Below, piece by piece: positions 8,325 to 17,127 of a DNA stretch of 64,000 nt; positions within the stretch are counted from its first letter, which is position 1; every line of letters starts with the position of its first letter. The notes under the pieces were generated by a model. It ran no database searches and was not told where the DNA came from. It saw only the letters and a program-made list of their open reading frames with translations. The DNA is taken from positions 372,001-436,000 of the forward strand of contig NZ_PGGV01000029.1 in NCBI RefSeq assembly GCF_002798405.1, read 5' to 3'. The position numbers and the translations under genes were made by a program. Source of the stretch: Glycomyces xiaoerkulensis. GTDB taxonomy: Bacteria; Actinomycetota; Actinomycetes; Mycobacteriales; Micromonosporaceae.

Positions 8325-9008
8325 ATGAAGACCGCCGTCACCGGCTCCACCGCGCCCGAGATCGCTTACGGCATCCGCCGACTGGGCGGGGAGCCGATCA
8401 CGCTCGAGTCGGGCGAGACCGACCTCATCGACGTCATGGAGCGCACCGGCCCGCTGGGTCTGGTCCACATCGGCGCCGACGAGCCCAAGGCGATGCTCTC
8501 GCTCGCCGAGCAGTGCCGCGAACTCGACCTCGAGTTCAGCGCCGACCCGACCGGCCTGGAGGGCGGCGAGGCGGTCGAATTCATCGGGGGCGCGAAGTTC
8601 CTGGTGACCAGCACCGAGGGCTACCAGTTCCTGCAGGCCACCACCGGCCTGGACGACGACGGGATCCTGTCCGAGGTCCGCGTCCGGGTCACCGACGAGG
8701 ACGCCGAGGGCGTCGAGATCGCCGGACACGACATGGACGGCTCCCGCGTGCCCGTCGCCAGGGCGCGCGAGCCGATCGACCCGGCCGGCGTCCACGAGGC
8801 GTTCACCGCCGGCCTGCTGGCCTGCCTCGGCTGGGGCATGTCGCTGCGCCGCGCCGCCGAGGTCGGCGGCCAACTGGGCGTGATCGCCTCGGAATCGGTC
8901 GGAACCCGCTACTACAGCGTGAATCCCGTCGAATTCGTGCAACGCCTGGAGGAATCGTACGGAGCGGCGGCGGCCGCCGAAGCGTCCGCCTACGTGGTGC
9001 CGGATTGA
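8325..9008 (+). CDS. shortened, degenerate PfkB-family carbohydrate kinase homologue
   Basis: A 227-aa protein clearly derived from the actinobacterial PfkB-type sugar/adenosine kinase that neighbours the HesB gene in related genomes, but only about two thirds of its length (normal about 320). It keeps the opening MKTAVTGS and the C-terminal half (FSADPTGLEGGEAVEFIGGAKFL and the tail around SVGTRYYSVNPVEFVQRL). It lacks most of the N-terminal substrate-binding domain. The catalytic signature DTTGAGDAF is replaced by DPAGVHEAF at residues 152-160, so the base Asp is Glu158 and the anion-hole Gly is His157. It is therefore unlikely to be an active kinase. The frame is intact, so it may have been kept for another role. 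ATG 8325 is chosen at the conserved MKTAVTGS. Confidence 0.8.
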   Translation: MKTAVTGSTAPEIAYGIRRLGGEPITLESGETDLIDVMERTGPLGLVHIGADEPKAMLSLAEQCRELDLEFSADPTGLEGGEAVEFIGGAKFLVTSTEGYQFLQATTGLDDDGILSEVRVRVTDEDAEGVEIAGHDMDGSRVPVARAREPIDPAGVHEAFTAGLLACLGWGMSLRRAAEVGGQLGVIASESVGTRYYSVNPVEFVQRLEESYGAAAAAEASAYVVPD

Positions 9009-9143
9009 ACTCCTGAGTCGTCCCTTTTCTCCCGGACATCATTTGCATCTTGGCCGCGATTCCTTTCAGTGATTTCGCGAAGCTTCCCGCGCCGTTAGGT
9101 CTCTTACGGCCGTCCACTGGGTAACGATTTCACAACGGACCCT

Positions 9144-9191
9144 TACAATCGGCCGCGTTGTGAGACATGGTGTGAGTCATCCCATGACTCA
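9144..9191 (+). promoter_or_regulatory. promoter and perfect palindrome upstream of the oligopeptide transporter
   Basis: A TACAAT -10-like hexamer lies at 9144-9149. Downstream, in the presumed 5' UTR, are two adjacent 12-bp direct repeats (TGTGAGACATGG at 9159 and TGTGAGTCATCC at 9171). The second overlaps a perfect 8-bp inverted repeat, TGAGTCAT-ccc-ATGACTCA, at 9173-9191. The translation start is GTG 9214, 22 bp further on. This arrangement looks like an operator just after the transcription start. Confidence 0.5.
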
Positions 9192-9213
9192 ACTCACATC
9201 CATGGAGCGACCA

Positions 9214-10881
9214 GTGAGACGAACTCGTTACGCGGTAGCGACGGGCGCGGCCGCCGCGCTCGCCCTGACCGCCTGCGCCGGCGACGAAAGCGACGTCGAC
9301 AGCGGCGACGGCGACGGAGGCGGCACCGTCAACATGCAGATCGGTGAAGTCCGCAGCCTGATCCCCGGCGGATCGGGCGAATCCGAGGGCTTCCGGATCA
9401 TGAAGAACGTCTACGACGGTCTGGTCTACTACGACGCCGAGACCGGCGAACCGGACAACCTGGTCGCCGAGGAGATCACCTCCGAGGACAACCAGACCTG
9501 GACGATCCGGATCCAGGAGGGACTGGAGTTCCACAACGGCGAGCCGGTCGACGCCGAGGCGTTCGTCCGAGGTTGGAACCGCGTCGCCTACGGCCCGAAC
9601 GCGCTGCCGCTGAACTACTTCATGGCGTCGATCGAGGGCTACGACGAGATGAACCCCGACCCGCTCCCCGAGGAGGAGTGGTCCGACCCCGACACGCCCG
9701 AGTTCCCCGACGTCGACACCACCGAGCTGTCGGGCCTGACCGTCGTCGACGACCTGACGCTCGAAGTCGAGCTGTCGGCGCCGTTCATCGGCTTTCCCAC
9801 CATGCTCGGCTACGAGGCGTTCTTCCCGGTCGCGCAGGAGTGCCTCGACGACACCGACGCCTGCGAAGAGCAGCCGATCGGCAACGGCCCGTTCATGTTC
9901 GAAGAGCCCTACAACATCCAGAGCGGCGGCACCGCCGTCGCCTGGGACGACTACCAGGGCGACAAGCCGGCCAACATCGACGCCGTCGACTGGACGGTCT
10001 ACCTCGAAGGATCGGACTGCTGGTCGGACTTCATGACCGGCTCCATCGACGTGTGCCGCCCCACCGCGGCCGACTACGAGCAGGCCCAGAACGACCCGGA
10101 GCTGGCCGAACGCCACATCCAGCAGGACGGCACCAGCATCCTGATGCTCGCCTACACGCTCTACGACCCGAAGTTCGAAGACGTCAACCTCCGCCGGGCC
10201 CTCTCGGCGGCCATCGACCGCGAAGGCGTCATCACCGTCATCGGCGAGGACCGGGCCAACCCGCTCGACACCTGGGTGCCCGAATCGATCCTCGGCGGCG
10301 GCCAGGGCGCCTGCGGCGAGTACTGCGAGTACAACCCCGACCTCGCCAACGACCTCCTCGACGAGGCCGGCGGCTGGCCCGAGGACGAACCGCTCCGCAT
10401 CTGGGTCAACGACGCCGCCGACAACCTCGACGTCTTCCGCGCCGTCGGCGACTCGATCTCCCAGACGCTCGACATCGAGTACGAGATCGTCCCCATGGAG
10501 TGGACCGACTTCCTGGCCGAGCGCGAGGCGCAGTCCCTCGACGGCCCGTTCCGCTCGGGCTGGGGACCGGACTACAACCTGAACGAGAACTACCTCGACC
10601 CGATCTACGGCGGCGGTGCCCGCGTCAACCACCAGGGATACGAGAGCGAGGAGTACCAGGCCAAGATGGACGAGGCCGCCGCGGCCGACACCCTCGACGA
10701 GGCCGTCGGCCTCTACCAGGAGGCCGAGCAGATCCTCGCCGAGGACATGCCGAGCGCCCCGATCTGGGTCGACCAGGTCAACTACTACTACAGCGAGCGC
10801 GTGGACAACGTCATCGTCCACCCGATCTACTCCGGCCCCGGCGGTGACGCGGAACTCCGCGACATCGAGGTAGTCGAGTAG
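9214..10881 (+). CDS. oligopeptide ABC transporter substrate-binding lipoprotein
   Basis: The extracellular solute receptor (SBP_bac_5, OppA/DppA family) of the transporter encoded by the next four genes. From GTG 9214 the product is 555 aa and begins with a lipoprotein signal: basic RRTRY, a hydrophobic stretch, then the lipobox LTAC, after which an acidic Asp/Gly linker follows. The family hallmark is present in FRIMKNVYDGLVYYDAETGEPDNLVAEEITS and FHNGEPVDAEAFVRGWNRV. GTG 9214 has GGAG six bases upstream (9204-9207); in-frame ATGs at 9184 and 9202 are weaker. The peptide specificity cannot be read from the sequence. Confidence 0.92.
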   Translation: MRRTRYAVATGAAAALALTACAGDESDVDSGDGDGGGTVNMQIGEVRSLIPGGSGESEGFRIMKNVYDGLVYYDAETGEPDNLVAEEITSEDNQTWTIRIQEGLEFHNGEPVDAEAFVRGWNRVAYGPNALPLNYFMASIEGYDEMNPDPLPEEEWSDPDTPEFPDVDTTELSGLTVVDDLTLEVELSAPFIGFPTMLGYEAFFPVAQECLDDTDACEEQPIGNGPFMFEEPYNIQSGGTAVAWDDYQGDKPANIDAVDWTVYLEGSDCWSDFMTGSIDVCRPTAADYEQAQNDPELAERHIQQDGTSILMLAYTLYDPKFEDVNLRRALSAAIDREGVITVIGEDRANPLDTWVPESILGGGQGACGEYCEYNPDLANDLLDEAGGWPEDEPLRIWVNDAADNLDVFRAVGDSISQTLDIEYEIVPMEWTDFLAEREAQSLDGPFRSGWGPDYNLNENYLDPIYGGGARVNHQGYESEEYQAKMDEAAAADTLDEAVGLYQEAEQILAEDMPSAPIWVDQVNYYYSERVDNVIVHPIYSGPGGDAELRDIEVVE

Positions 10882-10945
10882 CCGGAACCTACGACGGGCA
10901 GCGGGCGGGCCACGGGCCCGCCCGCAGCTCTGGAACTGGAAGACA

Positions 10946-11956
10946 ATGGGACGCTACGTAATACGGCGCCTGCTCCAGGGACTGCTGACGCTGTTCATCA
11001 CGCTGTTCCTGCTGCACTACCTCATGGCGCTCTCGGTGCAGATCCGCGGCAACCCCGCCCTGCTGTTCTTCGGCGGCGAACGCACGCCCGACCCCGCCAT
11101 GCTCGCCCAGGTCGAACGCCTCTACGGCCTCGACGACGCCTGCTACGACCGGACCGGCGACCCCTGCCTGGCCCCCTTCGTCGAACGCATGCAGAACTAC
11201 GCCCGCGGCGACTTCGGCACCACGCTCACCGGCAACCAAGACGTCGGCGAACTGCTCGCCATCTGGATCCCCAACACCCTGCGCCTGTTCATCTTCGCCA
11301 CCATCACCCTGGTGACGCTGTCGATGATCCTGGGCACCTGGGCCGCCCGCCACCACGGCAGGTTCGTCGACCACTCGGTGCGCGGCACCACCATCCTGAT
11401 CGACTCCGTACCGGTCTTCCTGGTCCTGCTGGCCTACGTCTACATCATCGCCGTACCCCTCACCAACTGGGCACGCGGCATATGGGGCGACGAATCGTTC
11501 ATGGGCCAACTGTTCAGACCCAGCTACAGCGCCGACTACCCCTGGGTCACGATCATTATCCCCGGCATCATCGTCGGCACCGTGGGACTGGCGACCCTCA
11601 CCCGCCTAGTGAGGGCCAGCCAGCTCGAGAACCTCGGCTCGGACTACGTCCGCACCGCCAAAGCCAAGGGACTCAAGAGAATGCGCATCACCGTCGTACA
11701 CGTGGTGCGCAACTCCATGATCCCCATCGTCACCGGAGTCGGCTACACCTTCGCCTACATGCTCTCGGGCGCGGTGCTCACCGAAGGCGTCATGGGCATC
11801 CCGGGCATGGGCCGCATGATCTTCCAAGCCGTGCAGCGCCAGGAGACGAACCTCGTCATCGTCGGCCTGACCGCCAGCGCCGTAGTCGTCATCACCGTGA
11901 CCATGATCGTCGACCTCCTGTACGCCGCACTCGACCCGAGGATCCGCTATGAGTGA
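10946..11956 (+). CDS. oligopeptide ABC transporter permease (OppB/DppB type)
   Basis: A 336-aa inner membrane permease. It starts with the typical N-terminal helix YVIRRLLQGLLTLFITLFLLH. The Opp-family periplasmic loop includes the motif GDFGTTLTGN, and further TM helices follow. The cytoplasmic EAA loop that docks to the ATPases reads TRLVRASQLENLGSDYVRTAKAKGL, and GAVLTEGVMGIPGMGRM follows it. It lies 64 bp after the receptor gene and overlaps the next permease by 8 bp, so it is the second gene of the operon. Confidence 0.93.
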   Translation: MGRYVIRRLLQGLLTLFITLFLLHYLMALSVQIRGNPALLFFGGERTPDPAMLAQVERLYGLDDACYDRTGDPCLAPFVERMQNYARGDFGTTLTGNQDVGELLAIWIPNTLRLFIFATITLVTLSMILGTWAARHHGRFVDHSVRGTTILIDSVPVFLVLLAYVYIIAVPLTNWARGIWGDESFMGQLFRPSYSADYPWVTIIIPGIIVGTVGLATLTRLVRASQLENLGSDYVRTAKAKGLKRMRITVVHVVRNSMIPIVTGVGYTFAYMLSGAVLTEGVMGIPGMGRMIFQAVQRQETNLVIVGLTASAVVVITVTMIVDLLYAALDPRIRYE

Positions 11957-12860
11957 GTCGCTCAGCTCCGAGGCACCGCAGGCCTCGCTGTGGAAGGACG
12001 CCTTCCGCACCATGCGCCGGCGTCCCGACGTCATCCTCGCCGCGCTGATCCTGCTGTTCGTCGCCACCATGGCGGTCTTCCCGACCCTGTTCACCGACAA
12101 GGACCCCACCCGGTGCATCGGCCGCGACGCCCGCCAGCGGCCCGACACCTGGTTCCGCGGCGAACACCCGCTCGGCACCGACGGCTTCGGCTGCGACTTC
12201 GCCGCCACCATCGTCCACGGCACCCGCCCGACGATCGCGCTGGCGGTGACCGTCATCGTCTTCTCGATCCTGATCGGCCTCACCCTCGGCATCCTGTCGG
12301 GCTACTACGGCGGCTGGGTCGACGCGATCATCTCCCGCGCACTCGACGTCTTCATCGTCATCCCCCTGATGATGGGCGCGATCCTCCTGCTGAGCCTGTT
12401 CCGCGGCCGCGGCTCCTCCGGCGGTCTGCTGGAGACGGTCGGCCCGCCGGCACTCGCGCTCACCCTGTTCGGATGGATGGAGTTCTGCCGCTACACGCGC
12501 GCGGTCTCGATCGAGACCAAGAACCTCGACTACGTCACCGCCGCCCGCTGCCTGGGCGCCAAGGACCGCCGGATCATGTTCCGCCACGTCCTGCCGAACG
12601 CGGTCGTCCCGGTGACCGCGGTCGTGCCGACCACCCTCGGCTCCATCATCGTCGCCGAATCCGCGCTCGCCGTCCTCGGCGTGGGCGTGCAGCCCCCGGC
12701 CACCAGTTGGGGCGTGCTGCTGGCCAAGGGCACCGAATGGGCCGGCGGCGGCTACATCTACCTGTTCGGCCTGCCTCTGGTGCTGCTGATCCTGACCGTG
12801 TTCGCGTTCGCGACCATCGGCGACGCCCTGCGCGACGCCCTCGACCCGAAGCTGAGGTGA
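11949..12860 (+). CDS. oligopeptide ABC transporter permease (OppC/DppC type)
   Basis: A 303-aa second permease that pairs with the preceding one. Features are the N-terminal RRRPDVILAALILLFVATMAVFP helix, the family motif HPLGTDGFGCDF, the helix SILIGLTLGILSGYYGGWVDAIISRALDVF, and the EAA loop SIETKNLDYVTAARCLGAKD. The C-terminal SALAVLGVGVQPPATSWG is typical of OppC. The start overlaps the oppB stop, which indicates translational coupling, and the stop overlaps the ATPase gene region. Confidence 0.93.
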   Translation: MSESLSSEAPQASLWKDAFRTMRRRPDVILAALILLFVATMAVFPTLFTDKDPTRCIGRDARQRPDTWFRGEHPLGTDGFGCDFAATIVHGTRPTIALAVTVIVFSILIGLTLGILSGYYGGWVDAIISRALDVFIVIPLMMGAILLLSLFRGRGSSGGLLETVGPPALALTLFGWMEFCRYTRAVSIETKNLDYVTAARCLGAKDRRIMFRHVLPNAVVPVTAVVPTTLGSIIVAESALAVLGVGVQPPATSWGVLLAKGTEWAGGGYIYLFGLPLVLLILTVFAFATIGDALRDALDPKLR

Positions 12861-12865
12861 CCCGA

Positions 12866-13903
12866 GTGGCACAGACACTCCGCGTCGTCGGCGACACCCT
12901 GCCGGGCGCCGACATGAACGCCCCGCTGCTCGAGGTCGAAGACCTCCAGGTCGAGTTCGCCGTCCGCGGCTCCCGGATCCCGGCCGTCAGAGGCGCGACC
13001 TTCGCGGTCGAACAGGGCCAGACCCTCGCGATCGTCGGCGAGTCCGGCTCGGGCAAGTCGGTGACCTCCCAGGCGGTCATGGGCATCCTCGACTCGCCCC
13101 CGGGCCACATCACCGGCGGCGAGGTGCGCCTCCACGGCGTCGACCTGCTCCAGCAGGACGCCGAGACCCGCCGCACGGTCCGGGCCAACCACATCGGCAT
13201 GGTCTTCCAGGACGCCCTGTCGGCGCTGAACCCGCTGTGGTCGGTCGGATTCCAGATCGGGGAGCTGTTCCGGATGCACCGCGGCACCAGCCGCAAGGAC
13301 GCCAAACTGAAGGCGATCGAACTGCTCGACCTGGTCGGCATCCCCGACGCGAAGAACCGGGTGGGCCAGTACCCGCACCAGTTCTCCGGCGGGATGCGCC
13401 AACGGGTCATGATCGCCATGGCCCTCGCGCTCGACCCCGAGGTCCTCATCGCCGACGAACCGACCACCGCCCTGGACGTGACCGTGCAGGCGCAGATCAT
13501 GAGGCTGCTGAGACAGATCCAGGAAGACCGCGACATGGGCCTGATCCTCATCACCCACGACCTGGGCGTGGTCGCCGACGTGGCCGACGAGGTGGCGGTC
13601 ATGTACGCCGGCCGGATCATGGAGCAGGCGGGGATCCACCAGATCTTCGAGCGGCCGGCCAACCCGTATACCAAGGCGCTGCTGAAGGCCATCCCACGGG
13701 TCGACACGCTCGGCCAGGAGCTGGAGGTCATCTCCGGGCTCCCGCCCAACCCCGGGGCGCTGCCGGGCGGGTGCTCGTTCCACCCCCGCTGCTGGGCCGC
13801 CGAGGACAAGTGCTCGATCGAGGACCCGCCCTACGAAACGGTGGCCACCGGCCACCGCAGCCGCTGCCACTTCGCCGAGGAGGTCTACCGCGATGAACGC
13901 TGA
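12866..13903 (+). CDS. oligopeptide ABC transporter ATPase (OppD/DppD type)
   Basis: A 345-aa nucleotide-binding subunit that powers import. Motifs are the Walker A GESGSGKS, the Q-loop in GMVFQDALSALNPLWSVG, the ABC signature FSGGMRQRVMIAMALAL, the Walker B VLIADEPTTALDVT and the H-loop ILITHDLGVVADVADEV. The C-terminal oligo_HPY domain, GCSFHPRCWAAEDKC, is specific to peptide and nickel transporters. GTG 12866 is chosen because GAGGTGA lies 8 bases upstream; ATG 12914 (MNAPLLEVEDL) is an alternative. It overlaps the last ATPase gene by 11 bp. Confidence 0.92.
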   Translation: MAQTLRVVGDTLPGADMNAPLLEVEDLQVEFAVRGSRIPAVRGATFAVEQGQTLAIVGESGSGKSVTSQAVMGILDSPPGHITGGEVRLHGVDLLQQDAETRRTVRANHIGMVFQDALSALNPLWSVGFQIGELFRMHRGTSRKDAKLKAIELLDLVGIPDAKNRVGQYPHQFSGGMRQRVMIAMALALDPEVLIADEPTTALDVTVQAQIMRLLRQIQEDRDMGLILITHDLGVVADVADEVAVMYAGRIMEQAGIHQIFERPANPYTKALLKAIPRVDTLGQELEVISGLPPNPGALPGGCSFHPRCWAAEDKCSIEDPPYETVATGHRSRCHFAEEVYRDER

Positions 13904-14930
13904 ACTGGGCCAGGAGCACGCCGCCGAACCCGTGCTCGAGGCGACCGACGTGGTCAAGCACTACCCGATCCAGCGCGGCATCGTCATCAAGCGGACCATC
14001 GGGCACGTGCAGGCGGTCGACGGGGTCGACCTGAAGCTCTACCCGGGCAAGACCATCGGCGTGGTGGGCGAGTCCGGTTCGGGCAAGTCCACCCTCGCCA
14101 AGGTCCTGGTGGGCCTGGAGCGGCCGACCTCGGGCTCGGTGAAGGTGCTGGGCAAGGAGATCGGCAACCTCAAGGACCGCCACATCCGACCGGTCAGGCG
14201 CGACATCCAGTTGGTGTTCCAGGACCCGTACACCTCCCTGAACCCGCGCATGACCGTCGGCGACATCGTCGCCGAACCGTTCGCGATCCACCAGGACGTG
14301 GTACCGAAGAACCAGGTGGGATCCGAAGTGAAGGAGCTGCTGGACCTGGTGGGGTTGAGCCCCGACCACGTCAACCGCTACCCGCACCAGTTCTCGGGCG
14401 GGCAGCGGCAGCGCATCGGCATCGCCCGCGCTCTGGCGCTGCGGCCGAAGGTGCTGGTGTGCGACGAGCCGGTGAGCGCGCTGGACGTGTCGATCCAGGG
14501 GCAGGTGATCAACCTGCTGGAGCGGCTGCAGGACGAGCTGGGGCTGGCGTACGTGTTCATCGCCCACGACCTGTCAGTGGTGCGCCACATCGCCGACGAG
14601 GTGGCGGTGATGTACCTGGGCAAGGTCGTCGAGCACGGGACCGGCGCCGAGATCTACGACCACCCGCGGCACCCTTACACGCAGGCGCTGCTGTCGGCGG
14701 TGCCGGTGCCGGACCCCTCACTGCGGGGGCACCGCGAGGAGATCATCCTGCAGGGCGACGTGCCCTCGCCGATCGACCCTCCGTCGGGCTGCCGCTTCCG
14801 CACCAGGTGCTGGAAGGCGACCGAGCGGTGCGCCGAGGAGGTGCCGAGCCTTGACGTGGGGAACCACGGCACCCACCCGACCGCCTGCTTCTACGCCGAG
14901 GAACGCGACGTGACCCACGCGGTCAAGTAA
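13893..14930 (+). CDS. oligopeptide ABC transporter ATPase (OppF/DppF type)
   Basis: The second nucleotide-binding subunit, 345 aa. It has the DppF-type opening VLEATDVVKHYPIQRG, the Walker A GESGSGKSTLAK, the Q-loop LVFQDPYTSLNPRM, the signature FSGGQRQRIGIARALAL, the Walker B VLVCDEPVSALDVS and the H-loop FIAHDLSVVRHI. The C-terminal oligo_HPY domain includes GCRFRTRCWKATERC. This is the last gene of the five-gene operon. The next gene is on the other strand, and the AT content rises sharply after about 15,000. Confidence 0.93.
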   Translation: MNAELGQEHAAEPVLEATDVVKHYPIQRGIVIKRTIGHVQAVDGVDLKLYPGKTIGVVGESGSGKSTLAKVLVGLERPTSGSVKVLGKEIGNLKDRHIRPVRRDIQLVFQDPYTSLNPRMTVGDIVAEPFAIHQDVVPKNQVGSEVKELLDLVGLSPDHVNRYPHQFSGGQRQRIGIARALALRPKVLVCDEPVSALDVSIQGQVINLLERLQDELGLAYVFIAHDLSVVRHIADEVAVMYLGKVVEHGTGAEIYDHPRHPYTQALLSAVPVPDPSLRGHREEIILQGDVPSPIDPPSGCRFRTRCWKATERCAEEVPSLDVGNHGTHPTACFYAEERDVTHAVK

Positions 14931-15081
14931 CCGCGGAAGAAAGCCACAGCCGAGGCCGGTCGCGCAGTGACCGGCCCTGAGGTCATCCCACAACGGCGAG
15001 GACAAATTAGCACAAGCCAGACTGCTAATCGAACCATAAGGGACGCTGAATAATCGAGGTGAATTGAGACAGAAGAGCCAT

Positions 15082-16356
15082 TCAGTCGATATAGCCAGGA
15101 ACGATCTCGTCGACATTACCCGGCCAATAATTGTCTACCTGTTCCGCCTTATCCCAAAGAGCCGGTCCTTCTTGACCGTGCGTATAAATTTCCCTCGCCT
15201 CTTCCAATTTTCTGGTGCAGTCATTCGCTCCGTCGATAAGTTTTTCAGCAACTTCATCGCATGCCTCGCCATCTGGTACCTCTTTGCTACCCGCAAACTC
15301 GATTATTAGTTTGCCGACGGTCCCGGTGATCGGTGACTTCACGTCTCCATCTGTCGTTACCGTGATTGTCGTGTCAACTGCGTTGATTCCTCTGCTGAGG
15401 CCTGGAATCGGAATTTCTCCCAGAATCGTCGATCCGGTATACCGCGCCGCAGACTCTGCTCCAGCCGACGGTTCCGGATGGAGCTTAGCCTGCATTTCAT
15501 TCCAGGCTGTTGCGATATGATTGTACCCCGCGATCATAACCGTGGCCTGCGCAGTTCCCTCGGCCGCTGCCGCTCCCCAGAGATGTGACGTAATTAGTTT
15601 GATCTCCGACACTGCATCCTCGATGCGAAACCCGAACTTCTCAAGTGCAACATCAGCGTCGTCTCCATCCCATTCGTCGAATAGATTCCGGATCTTTCGG
15701 CACTCGCTTTCGTAATGATCGTCATGGATCGCGACGGCAGCATCGTTCACACTCTCCAATTGTGAGATGAGTTCCTGCATCGCAGGAAGATCACACTGGT
15801 CCATGAATTCGTTGTACGCTTCTACGATTCCACCGAATTTATCGTCCATTTTAGTATTGACGGCTTCGTCAATGTCATCATCATCCGACCCATCCGTCCC
15901 TTGCCAACTTTGCTGAAAGCTCTCGCCATTGTGGTATTCTTCCGCAACGCTGTTTGGTACCTCTTTCGGCATGAAGAGTTCCAATTTATCGGACCATCGA
16001 TAGAATCCACTAAGACTGATCTCTTCGTCGATATGGTGAGATTCTTTAACATACCCGCCCCCCATCTCTATGAGCTTCCGGGCTGACCACCATGATCGTA
16101 GCTCCTCGTTGTGGGTTCTGAAAACATAATCGCGATAGCGTTGGTACGCTTCTTCTCGGCGATAGCCTTCCAACATTATGGGCTCAAGTTTCTCGAGATT
16201 TTCGAGTATGTCATCCTTCTTTGGAGCTGAGTCCAGTTCTCCATCATTGAGTTCACGCTCATCAATTGATTCGTAGCGATCGTCGTCATTCAACCAATCA
16301 GTAAAGTCGTCCCACTTATCTGAAGTCCATTCTGTGATGTCATCCCAGAGTCCCAT
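15082..16356 (-). CDS. WXG100/LXG-like ESX-associated hypothetical protein
   Basis: A 424-aa, acidic, Trp-rich protein encoded in DNA clearly poorer in GC than the neighbouring genes. It begins MGLWDDITEWTSDKWDDFTDWL. Residues about 180-260 are helical and include a WxG turn (FDEWDGDDADVALEKF) resembling the WXG100 hairpin of ESX/type VII substrates. A Gly/Pro segment (TILGEIPIPGLSRGINAVDT) and an acidic helical C-terminus follow. There is no signal peptide and no recognisable toxin domain. ATG 16356 has a strong Shine-Dalgarno (GGGAGGA, three bases away). It lies 31 bp downstream of a small EspC-like gene, as in typical ESX substrate pairs. Assignment to type VII secretion is an inference from architecture. 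Confidence 0.65.
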   Translation of the reverse strand: MGLWDDITEWTSDKWDDFTDWLNDDDRYESIDERELNDGELDSAPKKDDILENLEKLEPIMLEGYRREEAYQRYRDYVFRTHNEELRSWWSARKLIEMGGGYVKESHHIDEEISLSGFYRWSDKLELFMPKEVPNSVAEEYHNGESFQQSWQGTDGSDDDDIDEAVNTKMDDKFGGIVEAYNEFMDQCDLPAMQELISQLESVNDAAVAIHDDHYESECRKIRNLFDEWDGDDADVALEKFGFRIEDAVSEIKLITSHLWGAAAAEGTAQATVMIAGYNHIATAWNEMQAKLHPEPSAGAESAARYTGSTILGEIPIPGLSRGINAVDTTITVTTDGDVKSPITGTVGKLIIEFAGSKEVPDGEACDEVAEKLIDGANDCTRKLEEAREIYTHGQEGPALWDKAEQVDNYWPGNVDEIVPGYID

Positions 16357-16387
16357 GGTTCCTCCCTCTCAATAGAACGAATTGGAT

Positions 16388-16744
16388 TCAGCCGTTGAGT
16401 TCATTCAGATAATGGTTCTCCAGATCTTGATCGAAGACGCTATCTAGGTCGAGGATGTTGTCCTCTTCATCAGCATCATACGAATCGGCTATAGTGGCGA
16501 ACGTCTCACCCATTGCATTGAGCGTTTCGGGACTCTCCTCAGTGACAGTTACAAACCGATCCCACAGAGTAGTAAAGGCTTCAGAAGCCGGGTTGGGTAT
16601 AATGCTTTTATTTCTGAATGTTTCGTCGACCAGTGAGTCTGCTTCCGCAGTCCTATTTTTCAAGGTTTCGTAGCTGGCCGCTACCGCCGGGATGGTATCT
16701 GTTCCTATTTCACGAATATCTTCTGGGGTATATTGGCGTCCCAT
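16388..16744 (-). CDS. small EspC/WXG100-like protein
   Basis: A 118-aa acidic helical protein, first gene of a two-gene low-GC operon. The C-terminal half, TLNAMGETFATIADSYDADEED, resembles the conserved end of EspC/DUF2580 ESX-secretion-associated proteins, where a final helix carries LADALRATADAYxxxD. ATG 16744 (MGRQYTPEDI) is chosen; GGAGG lies 12 bases upstream, a long but usable spacing, and an in-frame TTG closer to it would leave no spacer. There are no transmembrane segments. A helical partner or chaperone of the larger downstream protein is the likely role (inference). Confidence 0.6.
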   Translation of the reverse strand: MGRQYTPEDIREIGTDTIPAVAASYETLKNRTAEADSLVDETFRNKSIIPNPASEAFTTLWDRFVTVTEESPETLNAMGETFATIADSYDADEEDNILDLDSVFDQDLENHYLNELNG

Positions 16745-17127
16745 TAGGTAAATCAACCTCCATTATTCTAAGGATTGATCTCGAGTTCCGATAACTGTAT
16801 CGAAACGGTTATTTCTCTTACAGTACGATGCAAGGTCACCAGAATTGCATCAAGAACGCACCAGTGCCCAGCATTGCGCGAGGAGACCGCGATACCAGGG
16901 CTTCTCCAAGATACATAGGAGTGTTAACGTGGCGCTTGATGAGGGACGTAACTGAAGCAACGGGATCTTCGTTGACAGGGGTGTTCAAGCGCCCGCCAGT
17001 TGAAGCATCCCGTTGCGATACAAGCGTCTCACGCACCATGTATCAATGTCGGTCTTCGCCTCGTGTGACGCCAAGCTTCCCTACTCGCGTTCGCCACACG
17101 GGCGTCGGCACTCGCTTTTTAGAGTGG
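16745..17127. other. 383 bp without a recognisable gene
   Basis: Lies between the low-GC pair and the first IS remnant. Short frames on both strands show no family resemblance, and there is no clear terminal inverted repeat. Base composition climbs from AT-rich to GC-rich along the stretch, marking the edge of the transferred segment. Confidence 0.5.
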
